From the NCBI GenBank assembly GCA_021810725.1, contig JAJZIE010000154.1:1-6010 (forward strand): 6,010 nt of DNA, in the 5' to 3' direction. Positions 1 through 6,010 of the stretch are shown piece after piece. The stretch's first letter is position 1. The number at the start of each line of letters is the position of its first letter. Both the position numbers and the translations under genes were made by a program. Origin of the DNA: Bacillota bacterium. GTDB lineage: Bacteria > Bacillota > Sulfobacillia > JAJZYS01 > JAJYTV01. Under the pieces are notes generated by a model. The model was not told where the DNA came from and ran no database searches. It worked only from the letters and a program-made list of their open reading frames with translations.

Positions 1-503
1 GCGTAACCGAATACGGCCAGGATGGCCTGAAGGGGAGCCACGGCATGCGGCAGTCCCTCGGGGGGCAGGCGCACGACGCCGAGCAGGGCCGTCACGGCGA
101 CGGCCAGTACGACCAGTACCAGCATGAAACCTTGCCAGCGGCGCAAGGCGGACGTCCCATGCCGCTGCACGACCGCTGTCAGCGTGGCCGCGGCCGCGCC
201 GCCCAGAACGGGGCTCAGGCCGAACCGCGCGTGCGCGAGACTCGCGAGGGCCGCAAGGACGGCGGAGAGGGTGATAAAGCTGAAGACGGCGATCACCGCG
301 GTCCAGATCGGGGCGACGCGAGGCACGGAGGCTGCCGTCTGCGCCGTGCGCCAGGCCCCGAGGCCGAGCAGGAGAGCGGCGCCCAAAGCGAGGAGGCTGC
401 CCGTCGCCCCGTGCATGGCGAAGAACACCCAAATCTCCCGACCGGAGACGAACCCGGCCCCGACAACGGCTGCAAACGCGGCGATCGCGGACTCCCAGGC
501 CAT
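1..503 (-). CDS. YkvI-like integral membrane protein, probable transporter (C-terminal part beyond left edge)
   Basis: The minus-strand frame from 503 stays open to the left edge and gives 167 residues. It begins MAWESAIAAF and carries VVGAGFVSGREIWVFF at about residues 13-28. This closely resembles the 'VVGAGFASGQEI..FF' signature of the first helix in the Bacillus YkvI family, which has a LeuT/APC-like fold and unknown substrate. Hydrophobic segments lie at roughly 5-33, 36-55, 65-90, 97-112 and 122-145, and a further one starts near 155. The protein is therefore a polytopic inner-membrane protein, cut mid-helix here. ATG 503 has a weak AGGG eight bases upstream; an in-frame GTG at 509 is possible. 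The gene diverges from yyaC across a 70-base gap. The family call rests mainly on the first-helix motif, and transport function is inferred from the family. Confidence 0.72.
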   Translation of the reverse strand, partial: MAWESAIAAFAAVVGAGFVSGREIWVFFAMHGATGSLLALGAALLLGLGAWRTAQTAASVPRVAPIWTAVIAVFSFITLSAVLAALASLAHARFGLSPVLGGAAAATLTAVVQRHGTSALRRWQGFMLVLVVLAVAVTALLGVVRLPPEGLPHAVAPLQAILAVFGY

Positions 504-538
504 GCCCACCACCCTGGCAAGGCTATGCGGCGGCAAGT

Positions 539-567
539 GTATACCTGCCGGAGGGCGGCCATATACT
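539..567 (+). promoter_or_regulatory. Possible sporulation sigma-E-like promoter for yyaC in the divergent intergenic region
   Basis: CATATACT at 560-567 matches seven of eight positions of the sigma-E -10 consensus as I recall it (CATACA then A/C/T, then T). An ATA core at 541-543 sits 16 bases before it, which is the spacing in the KMATATW-N14-CATA arrangement, although the rest of the -35 is poor. Transcription would begin near 574. The 504-573 gap must also hold any promoter for the divergent membrane-protein gene; I see no clear sigma-A site for it. This is a motif match only. Confidence 0.3.
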
Positions 568-573
568 CGCGAC

Positions 574-1170
574 ATGCAAGAGCACCACGGCCGTCAGCAG
601 AGGATGCGCGTGCGGCCGGAAGACCCGCGCGCCGCGGCCTTGCTGGCCGCGCACCTACAGCGTGAACTCAGCACCCTGCGCAGGCTCAGCGGACCGGCTA
701 CGATCGTCTGCGTAGGTACGGACAGGTCGACCGGCGATGCTCTCGGCCCGCTCGTCGGCACCTTGCTGACGCAGTCCATGGAGCCGCTGCCGTTCGCCGT
801 CCTCGGCAATCTGCAGGCGCCGGTGCACGCCGGCAACCTGCATGAGCTCCTGCCCCGTCTGCAGGCGGCGGCCGCCCAGGGCCCTGTCGTGGCCATCGAC
901 GCATGCCTGGGCAGCTTTGAGAGCGTAGGCAGCGTGCAGGTGCAACGCGGGCCGCTGAGGCCCGGTGCGGGGGTGCGCAAGGAATTGCCCCCGATCGGCG
1001 ATGTCGCCGTCATGGCGACCGTCAACGTCGGGGGCTTCATGGAGTATGTGGTCCTGCAGAATACGCGGCTCGGACTCGTCTATGACATGGCCGCCATGAT
1101 CGCGGACTCGCTCAGGATCGCTCTGGGCGCGGTTCGTTCTCCAAGCGGCGCAGTATTTCCTCCGCCGTGA
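574..1170 (+). CDS. yyaC: YyaC family spore protease-like protein (DUF1256, GPR-related)
   Basis: A protein of 198 residues, close to the usual family size. YyaC-type features appear in order: VCVGTDRSTGDALGPLVG (45-62), LGNLQAPVHAGNL (77-89), AIDACLG (107-113), PGAGVRKELPPIGD (130-143) and VNVGGFMEYVVLQ (150-162). The family is related to the GPR germination protease that degrades small acid-soluble spore proteins; D50 and D109 lie in the two most conserved Asp-containing motifs. YyaC proteins are sporulation-expressed in Bacillus, but their activity is not well established. The frame is open 450 bases further upstream, where it only mirrors the opposite membrane-protein gene. Start choice is uncertain: ATG 574 has GGAGGGCGG 16 bases away, which is too far; ATG 604 has AGAGG directly abutting; GTG 610 has AGAGG six bases upstream. 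The last 59 bases overlap the convergent UPF0180 gene, and the C-terminal tail is Pro-rich. Confidence 0.9.
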   Translation: MQEHHGRQQRMRVRPEDPRAAALLAAHLQRELSTLRRLSGPATIVCVGTDRSTGDALGPLVGTLLTQSMEPLPFAVLGNLQAPVHAGNLHELLPRLQAAAAQGPVVAIDACLGSFESVGSVQVQRGPLRPGAGVRKELPPIGDVAVMATVNVGGFMEYVVLQNTRLGLVYDMAAMIADSLRIALGAVRSPSGAVFPPP

Positions 1171-1360
1171 GTCCCTGGGCCTGAATCACCGGGACATCAA
1201 GCTCGATGGTCTCGTCGCCGAACAGGTCGTCATCCTGACCCGTCAGAACGACGGCGTCCACCGCCGCCTCCCAGGCCTCTTCAAGCGGAACCACCTGCCA
1301 GCCGCGAGCCTCCACGGCCCTGCGGACCTGGCTTAGCCCGTCTTCGATGGCCACGCGCAA
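1112..1360 (-). CDS. UPF0180 (YkuS-like) small protein
   Basis: This 82-residue protein starts MRVAIEDGLSQVRRAVEARG and continues with WQVVPLEE (about 21-28), a hydrophobic AVDAVVLTGQDDDLFGDE (about 33-50) and DVPVIQAQGLTAEEILRRL (55-73). That order (N-terminal 'IAVE.GL..V...L...GY', then 'DA.V.SG.D', then 'PVI.A.G.T.EE') is the UPF0180 pattern of Firmicutes; function is unknown. Translation starts at TTG 1360, with GGGGTGA seven bases upstream. An ATG at 1368 is in another frame, and GTG 1354 would trim the conserved N-terminus. It follows the lipid kinase stop by 18 bases and is the last gene of the co-directional run. Its 3' end overlaps yyaC on the opposite strand. No membrane segment or catalytic motif is visible. 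Confidence 0.83.
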   Translation of the reverse strand: MRVAIEDGLSQVRRAVEARGWQVVPLEEAWEAAVDAVVLTGQDDDLFGDETIELDVPVIQAQGLTAEEILRRLENEPRPERS

Positions 1361-1378
1361 AGCCTCATCACCCCGGGC

Positions 1379-2338
1379 TTATTCTGCCTGCGGGGCTCCG
1401 GCTCCATGCAGGGCCGTCGTCGGCAGGGCGGCCGGGACGGCTCTCTGCGGACCATAGACGAAGTTCACCGCACCAGGAATAATGCCAAACTCTACGGGCG
1501 TCGTCCCGTTCAACTCGCCGTCGCGATGGACCGATGCGGCCGGTTCGGCCTCGATCGTCAGGGTCCGGCAGCGGACGACGCGAATCTTGGGGCTGCTCAG
1601 ATGTCCCCCGCCATAAACGCGGGGGAGCAGGCCAAGCGTCTGCGGCACGCTGTAGTCACCCGCGAGCATCACGTCGAGCATCCCGTCGTCCAGGCTGGCC
1701 GTCGGGACGATGCGCATGCCGCCTCCGTAGTACTGGGCGTTGCCGACCGCGACAAGCAGGAACCGTCCGTCGAATACCTGGCCGTCGGCTACGATCCGCA
1801 TCTGCCGCGCGCGATACTGCCACAGCACATGCATCACCGCGCGGATGTACGGGACGGTGCCGGTCGAACTGTAGCGGTCGCGCAGGCGGTGGTCCTCCGC
1901 CGCGACCTCCGCGTCGAAGCCGACGCCTGCGACGTTGAGGAAGGTCGTGCCGCCGACCGTACCGAGGTCCGCGGGACTCGCCGGGCCGGCCAGAGCCAGT
2001 TCGGCTGCCGCCAGCACGTCCGAGGGGACACCGGACGTACGGCGGAAGTCGCAGCCGGCCCCCGTGGGCACGAAGGCAAGGCTCGTGCGTCCCTGCGCGT
2101 GCCGGACGCCGTCCGCGACCTCGGCCAGGGTGCCGTCGCCACCGACGGCCACCACGCGGCCGTAGCCTTCCGCTTGCGCCTCTTGCGCGATGCGGGTGGC
2201 GTCGAGCGGAGCGGCTGTCACGGCCATCTCGATCTCATCGCTGCCATGGGCCTGCTGAATCTGCTGCCACACCAGCGGCCAACTGCGCTGCGTGCGGCCC
2301 CGTCCCGCGACATAGTTGACGATGAACAGCGTCTTCAC
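1379..2338 (-). CDS. Diacylglycerol/lipid kinase family protein (DagK/YegS/BmrU type)
   Basis: At 319 residues it has the usual family length. Visible motifs are the N-terminal IVNYVAGRGR (6-15), the nucleotide-binding loop VGGDGTLAEVADG (65-77), VPTGAGCDFRRT (90-101), LNVAGVGFDAEV (134-145), VGNAQYYGGGM (198-208), DDGMLDV (217-223) and RDGE (272-275). Family members phosphorylate diacylglycerol or related lipids with ATP at the cytoplasmic membrane face, feeding phosphatidic acid back to phospholipid synthesis; the substrate cannot be read here. The third motif has Cys96 where the textbook form (GTGNDF) has Asn. The GTG start at 2338 overlaps the stop of the DUF4446 gene in a GTGA junction, so the two are probably translationally coupled. 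The last 20 or so residues are an Ala/Pro-rich tail. Confidence 0.9.
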   Translation of the reverse strand: MKTLFIVNYVAGRGRTQRSWPLVWQQIQQAHGSDEIEMAVTAAPLDATRIAQEAQAEGYGRVVAVGGDGTLAEVADGVRHAQGRTSLAFVPTGAGCDFRRTSGVPSDVLAAAELALAGPASPADLGTVGGTTFLNVAGVGFDAEVAAEDHRLRDRYSSTGTVPYIRAVMHVLWQYRARQMRIVADGQVFDGRFLLVAVGNAQYYGGGMRIVPTASLDDGMLDVMLAGDYSVPQTLGLLPRVYGGGHLSSPKIRVVRCRTLTIEAEPAASVHRDGELNGTTPVEFGIIPGAVNFVYGPQRAVPAALPTTALHGAGAPQAE

Positions 2339-2850
2339 ACGGCGTGCACCTCGTGCTTCGAGTCAATAGCTGCACCTATCGCCGCCCGCTCCTCCTCCGA
2401 CAGAGGGTAGCGAGAGGCGCCAGACGCCACTGGTTTGGCGTAGATGCGGGTTTCCTCGCGACCGTAAAGGCCCGAGATGACAACGCCGTCGTCCTCCGCG
2501 TCGAGCAACGCCACGCTGAACGAAAGCTCGGCTCCGGCTCCGGGGAAGGCGTTGTAGCGCACCACCCCGACGCGCTGGAGCGCACGGCGCATCAGCACCT
2601 CCACGCCGTCCAGCCTGGCCGAGGCGCTGGCCACGCCCGCTTGCGCCTCACGCAGGGCCTGCCACTGTTCATGCAGCAGGGTCTCCACGTCCGTAGCCTG
2701 CCCACCTCGCAGCAGGTGGTCGAGCCGGCGCCGCAGGCGGCGCGCCGCGGCAAGGCTCATAAGGCCCGCAATCAGGGCGATGACTCCTACGACCAGCCCT
2801 GCCGCACCGATCAGCGCCAGCCAAGGCGCCAGTCGGATCAACTCAGGCAA
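2335..2850 (-). CDS. DUF4446 family single-pass membrane protein
   Basis: This is a 171-residue protein. A hydrophobic segment at about 9-36 forms one membrane helix, followed by an Arg-rich stretch (RRLRRRLD, 37-44) that predicts the C-terminal part is cytoplasmic. Residues about 50-92 are Gln/Glu/Ala-rich and probably helical or coiled coil. RVGVVRYNAF (93-102), ELSFSVALLD (108-117), DGVVISGLYGREETRIYAKP (121-140) and YPLSEEERAAI (148-158) are the DUF4446 signature. Function is unknown; from memory the family often sits beside parB in Firmicutes. Translation starts at TTG 2850, seven bases after a strong GAGGGGG. The gene begins 35 bases after the parB stop, and the gap holds parS. It overlaps the lipid kinase gene by four bases. 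Confidence 0.87.
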   Translation of the reverse strand: MPELIRLAPWLALIGAAGLVVGVIALIAGLMSLAAARRLRRRLDHLLRGGQATDVETLLHEQWQALREAQAGVASASARLDGVEVLMRRALQRVGVVRYNAFPGAGAELSFSVALLDAEDDGVVISGLYGREETRIYAKPVASGASRYPLSEEERAAIGAAIDSKHEVHAV

Positions 2851-2867
2851 CCCGCTTCCCCCTCGAA

Positions 2868-2883
2868 TGTTTCACGTGAAACA
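2868..2883. other. parS centromere site (ParB binding)
   Basis: TGTTTCACGTGAAACA is a perfect 16-bp palindrome and matches every position of the bacterial parS consensus TGTTNCACGTGAAACA. It lies two bases beyond the parB stop codon and upstream of the DUF4446 ribosome binding site, so it is intergenic rather than inside spo0J as in B. subtilis. ParB would load here, close into a CTP-dependent clamp and spread over the operon. No second parS is seen in the window. Confidence 0.96.
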
Positions 2884-3693
2884 ATTTAGTCCTCCTCGGG
2901 AACGAAGCGCGCCACAAGCCGCGCCAGGTCCTCCTCGCTGCGGAACCGGATCTCCACCGCGCCGCCGCGAGCGCCGGCCCGGATGCGCACCGGCATCTCC
3001 AGAGCGCCACTAAGGCGCTCCTCCCACCGCGCGACCCGCCCTGCGGGCTTCGCCGGCTTTGGCCGCGCCTGCGTGGCCGGCTTGCGCGCCAGTTCCTCCA
3101 CCTCGCGAACGCTGAGCTGCCGGGCGACCGCTTCCATCGCGGCAACCACCTGGCGGCCCGGAGGCAATCCCAGAATCGCACGCGCGTGGCCCGCAGACAA
3201 GGACCCTTTGCGGACAAGGTCCTTAACTTCTTCTGGAAGTCCGAGCAGACGCAGGCTGTTCGCCACGGCGGAGCGGCTTCGGCCGATCACCTGCGCGAGC
3301 TCCTCCTGGCGAAGGTTCCGCGTGTCGGCGAGACGCTGGATCGCCTCCGCCTCCTCGAGCGGGTTGAGGTCCTCACGTTGCAGGTTCTCCACAAGCGCAA
3401 TTTCAAGAAGGCGCCCATCGTCGCACGCTCGCAGGACGACGGGTACCTCGCTGAGCCCCGCCATCTGCGCGGCGCGCCAGCGCCGCTCTCCCGCGATCAG
3501 TTCGTACCCTGTGGCCGCGGCCCGGACCACCAGCGGCTGCAGGACCCCATGGCGCGAAATCGAGTCGGCCAGCTCCCTGAGCGCTCCCTCGTCGAATTCC
3601 CGCCGCGGCTGGTATGGATTAGGGCGGATCGCGCTGACCGCGACCTGCTGCAGTCCCTCGTCCGGCGCCACCCGCACCTCGGGGATCAGCGCC

Positions 3694-4479
<786 letters not shown>

Positions 4480-4491
4480 GGCCAATCCTCC

Positions 4492-5241
4492 TCAGCGCCG
4501 GGGTATGCGCAGCCGCAGCTCGAGCGCATCCTCGGACGCCTCTTCCAACAGTTCCACGGCCACGCCGGCTGCCTGAAGCCGTTGCACGCTCTCACGCAAC
4601 GCGTTGACCACGATGCGAACGTCCTTGACGTAGCGACGGGGCATTTCCCGGGAAATAGTCCGCACGCGCTCCTCGAGCTCTCGCGCCGTCCAACCCTCAC
4701 GCGCGGCTTGCCGCGCCAGTTCAAGTCGGGTCACGCCAGCCACACGCAGCAGCGCGCGCAAGTGACGCTCGCCGAGTCCCCCCGCCTGCGCCAGTTCGCG
4801 GATCTCGTCCCCGAGGCGGAGCAGGCGGAGCTTGTTCGCTATGGCCGCCTGGCTCTTCCCGACGCGCTTGCCGAGTTCCGTCTGCGATAGGCCGAACTCC
4901 TGCATCACGCGCCGGTAACCCTCGGCCTCCTCGAACACGCCGAGGTCGCTGCGCTGAAGGTTCTCCACGAGCCCCCGCACGGCGCTCTCGACTGAGGTTG
5001 CCTCCTCGACGATCGCAGGGATGCTGGTCAGGCCGGCAGCCAGTGCCGCACGCAGCCGCCGTTCGCCAGCGATCAACTCGAGCCCGTCCTCGGCTCGGCG
5101 AACCACGATCGGCTGCAGCATACCGTGCAGGCGCAAAGACTGCGCGAGCCCTTCGAGCGCTCGCGCATCAAAGTCCTTCCGTGCCTGATGCGGACTTCGC
5201 CGGACGTGCTCCGGGTCCACCGCGATCAGTTCGGGCGGCAC
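4492..5241 (-). CDS. noc: Noc nucleoid occlusion protein (ParB paralogue), without N-terminal membrane-targeting helix
   Basis: This 249-residue ParB-like protein begins directly with PPELIAVDPEHVRRSPHQAR. Numbered from GTG 5241, it has LIAGERRLRAAL (56-67), VENLQRSDLGVFEEAEG (92-108), the helix-turn-helix SQTELGKRVGKSQAAIANKL (119-138) and GERHLRALL (157-165). The C-terminal domain VRIVVNALRESVQRLQAAGV (208-227) ending LRLRIPRR resembles the end of B. subtilis Noc. Q131, K137 and R159 match the Noc-type recognition code, not the parS type. Noc binds dispersed sites and blocks division over the nucleoid; in B. subtilis an N-terminal amphipathic helix tethers it to the membrane. That helix is absent: the rsmG stop is in frame 30 bases upstream of the TTG-proximal region and leaves no coding room. 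GGGAGGT six bases upstream supports GTG 5241 over TTG 5256. An alternative is a second ParB-like regulator, but the embedded Noc-binding site favours Noc. Confidence 0.9.
   Translation of the reverse strand: MPPELIAVDPEHVRRSPHQARKDFDARALEGLAQSLRLHGMLQPIVVRRAEDGLELIAGERRLRAALAAGLTSIPAIVEEATSVESAVRGLVENLQRSDLGVFEEAEGYRRVMQEFGLSQTELGKRVGKSQAAIANKLRLLRLGDEIRELAQAGGLGERHLRALLRVAGVTRLELARQAAREGWTARELEERVRTISREMPRRYVKDVRIVVNALRESVQRLQAAGVAVELLEEASEDALELRLRIPRR
4643..4656. other. Noc-binding site (NBS) inside the noc coding sequence
   Basis: ATTTCCCGGGAAAT is a perfect 14-bp palindrome identical to the published B. subtilis Noc-binding consensus. On the noc-coding strand it is preceded by T, matching the longer TATTTCCCGGGAAATA form at 15 of 16 positions. 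It encodes ISRE and the first two bases of Met, just before the C-terminal domain. The codons used here (ACT, ATT, GAA) end in A or T, unlike most of this GC-rich gene, which suggests the site itself is selected. It is the only NBS in the window. Confidence 0.9.
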
Positions 5242-5247
5242 AGGCAA

Positions 5248-5254
5248 ACCTCCC
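5248..5254 (-). promoter_or_regulatory. Ribosome binding site that fixes the noc start
   Basis: GGGAGGT on the minus strand lies six bases before GTG 5241. It overlaps the longest-frame TTG (5256) and almost abuts TTG 5247, so neither of those is a good start. Because the rsmG stop (5266-5268) is in the same frame just upstream, this site shows that Noc begins at the ParB/CTP domain itself. Confidence 0.8.
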
Positions 5255-5265
5255 AATGACTTGGG

Positions 5266-6010
5266 CTATTCGCCTTCCCCTGCGCCTTCCCTTTCCGCGG
5301 CGGCCCTTTGCGACGGGAACTCCCGCTTGAGCCGCGCAAAGGAGATCGGACGCCCCGCGGGCGTCGGTCGCTCCTTGCGGTAGATCAGCAACGTCCGCTC
5401 GATACCCTCCGCGAGGCGATAGCTCCTGCGCTCGACGCCAGCGAAACCCATCCGCGCCGCGACGCCCGCCGCTGCGGCGGCTTCCTCTCCGGCCCTGCCC
5501 GGCTCGCCCTTCAGAAGACAGAGCAGCCCGCCAGGGCGCACCAGACCACCACACACTTCGACGGCGACCGGCGCACTCGCCACCGCCCGCGCCGTCACCA
5601 GGGGAAACCCATCCCGCAGCGCCCCGCGCGCCTCGTCCTCTGCCCGCGCCCAGCGTACCGCCGCGTCGAGTTCGAGTTGCCCGACCACGGACTGCAGGAA
5701 TTCGACCTTGCGCTTCTCGGCCTCCACCAGCGTCGCCCGCGGCGCATAGCCCGCCGCCAGCCAGACGATCACTGGCAGGCCCCCGCCGCTGCCGACGTCC
5801 AGGATGTCCTGTGGGTCTACCGCCAAGGTCCGCCACGCCAGGAGGCTGTCCAGGATGCCCTCGCGCAGAAAAACGTCAGGCGAGCGCAGCGCAGTGAGAT
5901 TCTGCGTCGCGTTCGCCTCCGCGAGTAACGCCTGGTAGTTGAGGACCCGCAGGATGGCCGCCTCGTCCAGCACGATGCCCGACTCCTGCAGGAGGGCGGC
6001 GAGCTCTGCT
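5266..6010 (-). CDS. rsmG: RsmG/GidB 16S rRNA (guanine-527 N7) methyltransferase, first few residues beyond right edge
   Basis: The frame is open to the right edge and shows 247 residues, beginning AELAALLQESGIVLDEA. This aligns with the start of RsmG, so probably fewer than about ten residues are missing; the internal GTG at 5973 would drop a conserved helix. Motifs counted from the first visible residue: QNLTAL (36-41), GILDSLL (51-57), the SAM-binding loop ILDVGSGGGLP (69-79), VTARAVAS (138-145) and LLKGE (165-169). RsmG methylates G527 of 16S rRNA with S-adenosylmethionine; loss gives low-level streptomycin resistance in several bacteria. Oddities: the usual Arg-His before the 'hxDS' motif is Glu-Gly (50-51), the usual PGIPL after the SAM loop reads PVIVW, and the C-terminus (about 213-247) is an Arg/Glu/Ala-rich tail in place of the common 'YPRxPGTPxKxPL'. 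It precedes noc by 24 bases. Confidence 0.93.
   Translation of the reverse strand, partial: AELAALLQESGIVLDEAAILRVLNYQALLAEANATQNLTALRSPDVFLREGILDSLLAWRTLAVDPQDILDVGSGGGLPVIVWLAAGYAPRATLVEAEKRKVEFLQSVVGQLELDAAVRWARAEDEARGALRDGFPLVTARAVASAPVAVEVCGGLVRPGGLLCLLKGEPGRAGEEAAAAAGVAARMGFAGVERRSYRLAEGIERTLLIYRKERPTPAGRPISFARLKREFPSQRAAAEREGAGEGE

Noticed and set aside
124..573. N-terminal extension of the yyaC frame
   Set aside because: It is antisense to the YkvI-like membrane gene, shows no conserved motif and would give YyaC 150 extra residues unlike the family.
1372..1377. CCCGGG core near the lipid kinase stop as a second Noc site
   Set aside because: The flanks are C/G-rich and lack the ATTT and AAAT arms.
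1406..2410. A 334-codon plus-strand open frame
   Set aside because: It is antisense to the lipid kinase gene, has no recognisable motif and has Arg/Ala/Gly-rich composition.
2868..2890. The palindrome after parB as a factor-independent terminator
   Set aside because: It has no run of T after the stem, the stem is uninterrupted without a loop, and it is an exact parS match.
4480..4485. TTG 4485 as the parA start
   Set aside because: It lies one base from the Shine-Dalgarno sequence, whereas ATG 4479 is seven bases away and restores the B. subtilis Soj residue numbering.
4492..5241. The upstream ParB-like gene being a second ParB or a plasmid-type ParB
   Set aside because: Its recognition residues, its C-terminal domain and the NBS within it fit Noc, and its position between rsmG and soj is that of noc.
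5168..5836. Minus-strand 222-codon frame overlapping rsmG and noc
   Set aside because: It is a different frame of rsmG and Gly/Arg-rich throughout; rsmG has clear methyltransferase motifs.

Overview
The window looks like chromosomal DNA from a high-GC, endospore-forming member of the Bacillota (Firmicutes). Three observations support this. The gene order rsmG-noc-soj(parA)-spo0J(parB) is the classic origin-proximal cluster of that phylum. A Noc protein is present together with a Noc-type DNA site. A YyaC-type spore-protease-like gene lies nearby. By eye the GC content is about two thirds, so this is not a low-GC Bacillus; a high-GC thermophilic or deep-branching lineage fits better, but I cannot name a genus.

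Layout from right to left, following transcription on the minus strand: rsmG (5' end just outside the window), noc, parA/soj, parB/spo0J, a perfect parS site, a DUF4446 membrane protein, a DagK/YegS-type lipid kinase and a small UPF0180 protein. These seven genes are separated by at most 35 bases. Two pairs overlap (parA/parB by 32 bp, DUF4446/lipid kinase by 4 bp), so they probably form one operon or a set of overlapping transcripts. On the plus strand, yyaC converges on the end of this operon and its 3' end overlaps the UPF0180 gene. A YkvI-like membrane transporter gene diverges from yyaC and runs off the left edge. There is no gene-free stretch longer than 70 bases, and I see no RNA gene, mobile element, CRISPR array or convincing factor-independent terminator.

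How the parts fit: ParA and ParB with parS form the chromosome origin segregation and organisation system. Noc is the ParB paralogue that keeps division away from the nucleoid. The window contains one perfect site for each protein, parS just after parB and a perfect Noc-binding site inside the noc coding sequence. The DNA-recognition residues of the two proteins differ in the way known to separate parS from Noc-site specificity.

The most unusual feature is that this Noc has no N-terminal membrane-targeting amphipathic helix. A stop codon (that of rsmG) lies just upstream in frame, and the only good ribosome binding site places the start at the first residues of the ParB/CTP-binding domain. 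The downstream operon genes (a single-pass membrane protein and a lipid kinase) make a functional link between the segregation cluster and the membrane conceivable but unproven.
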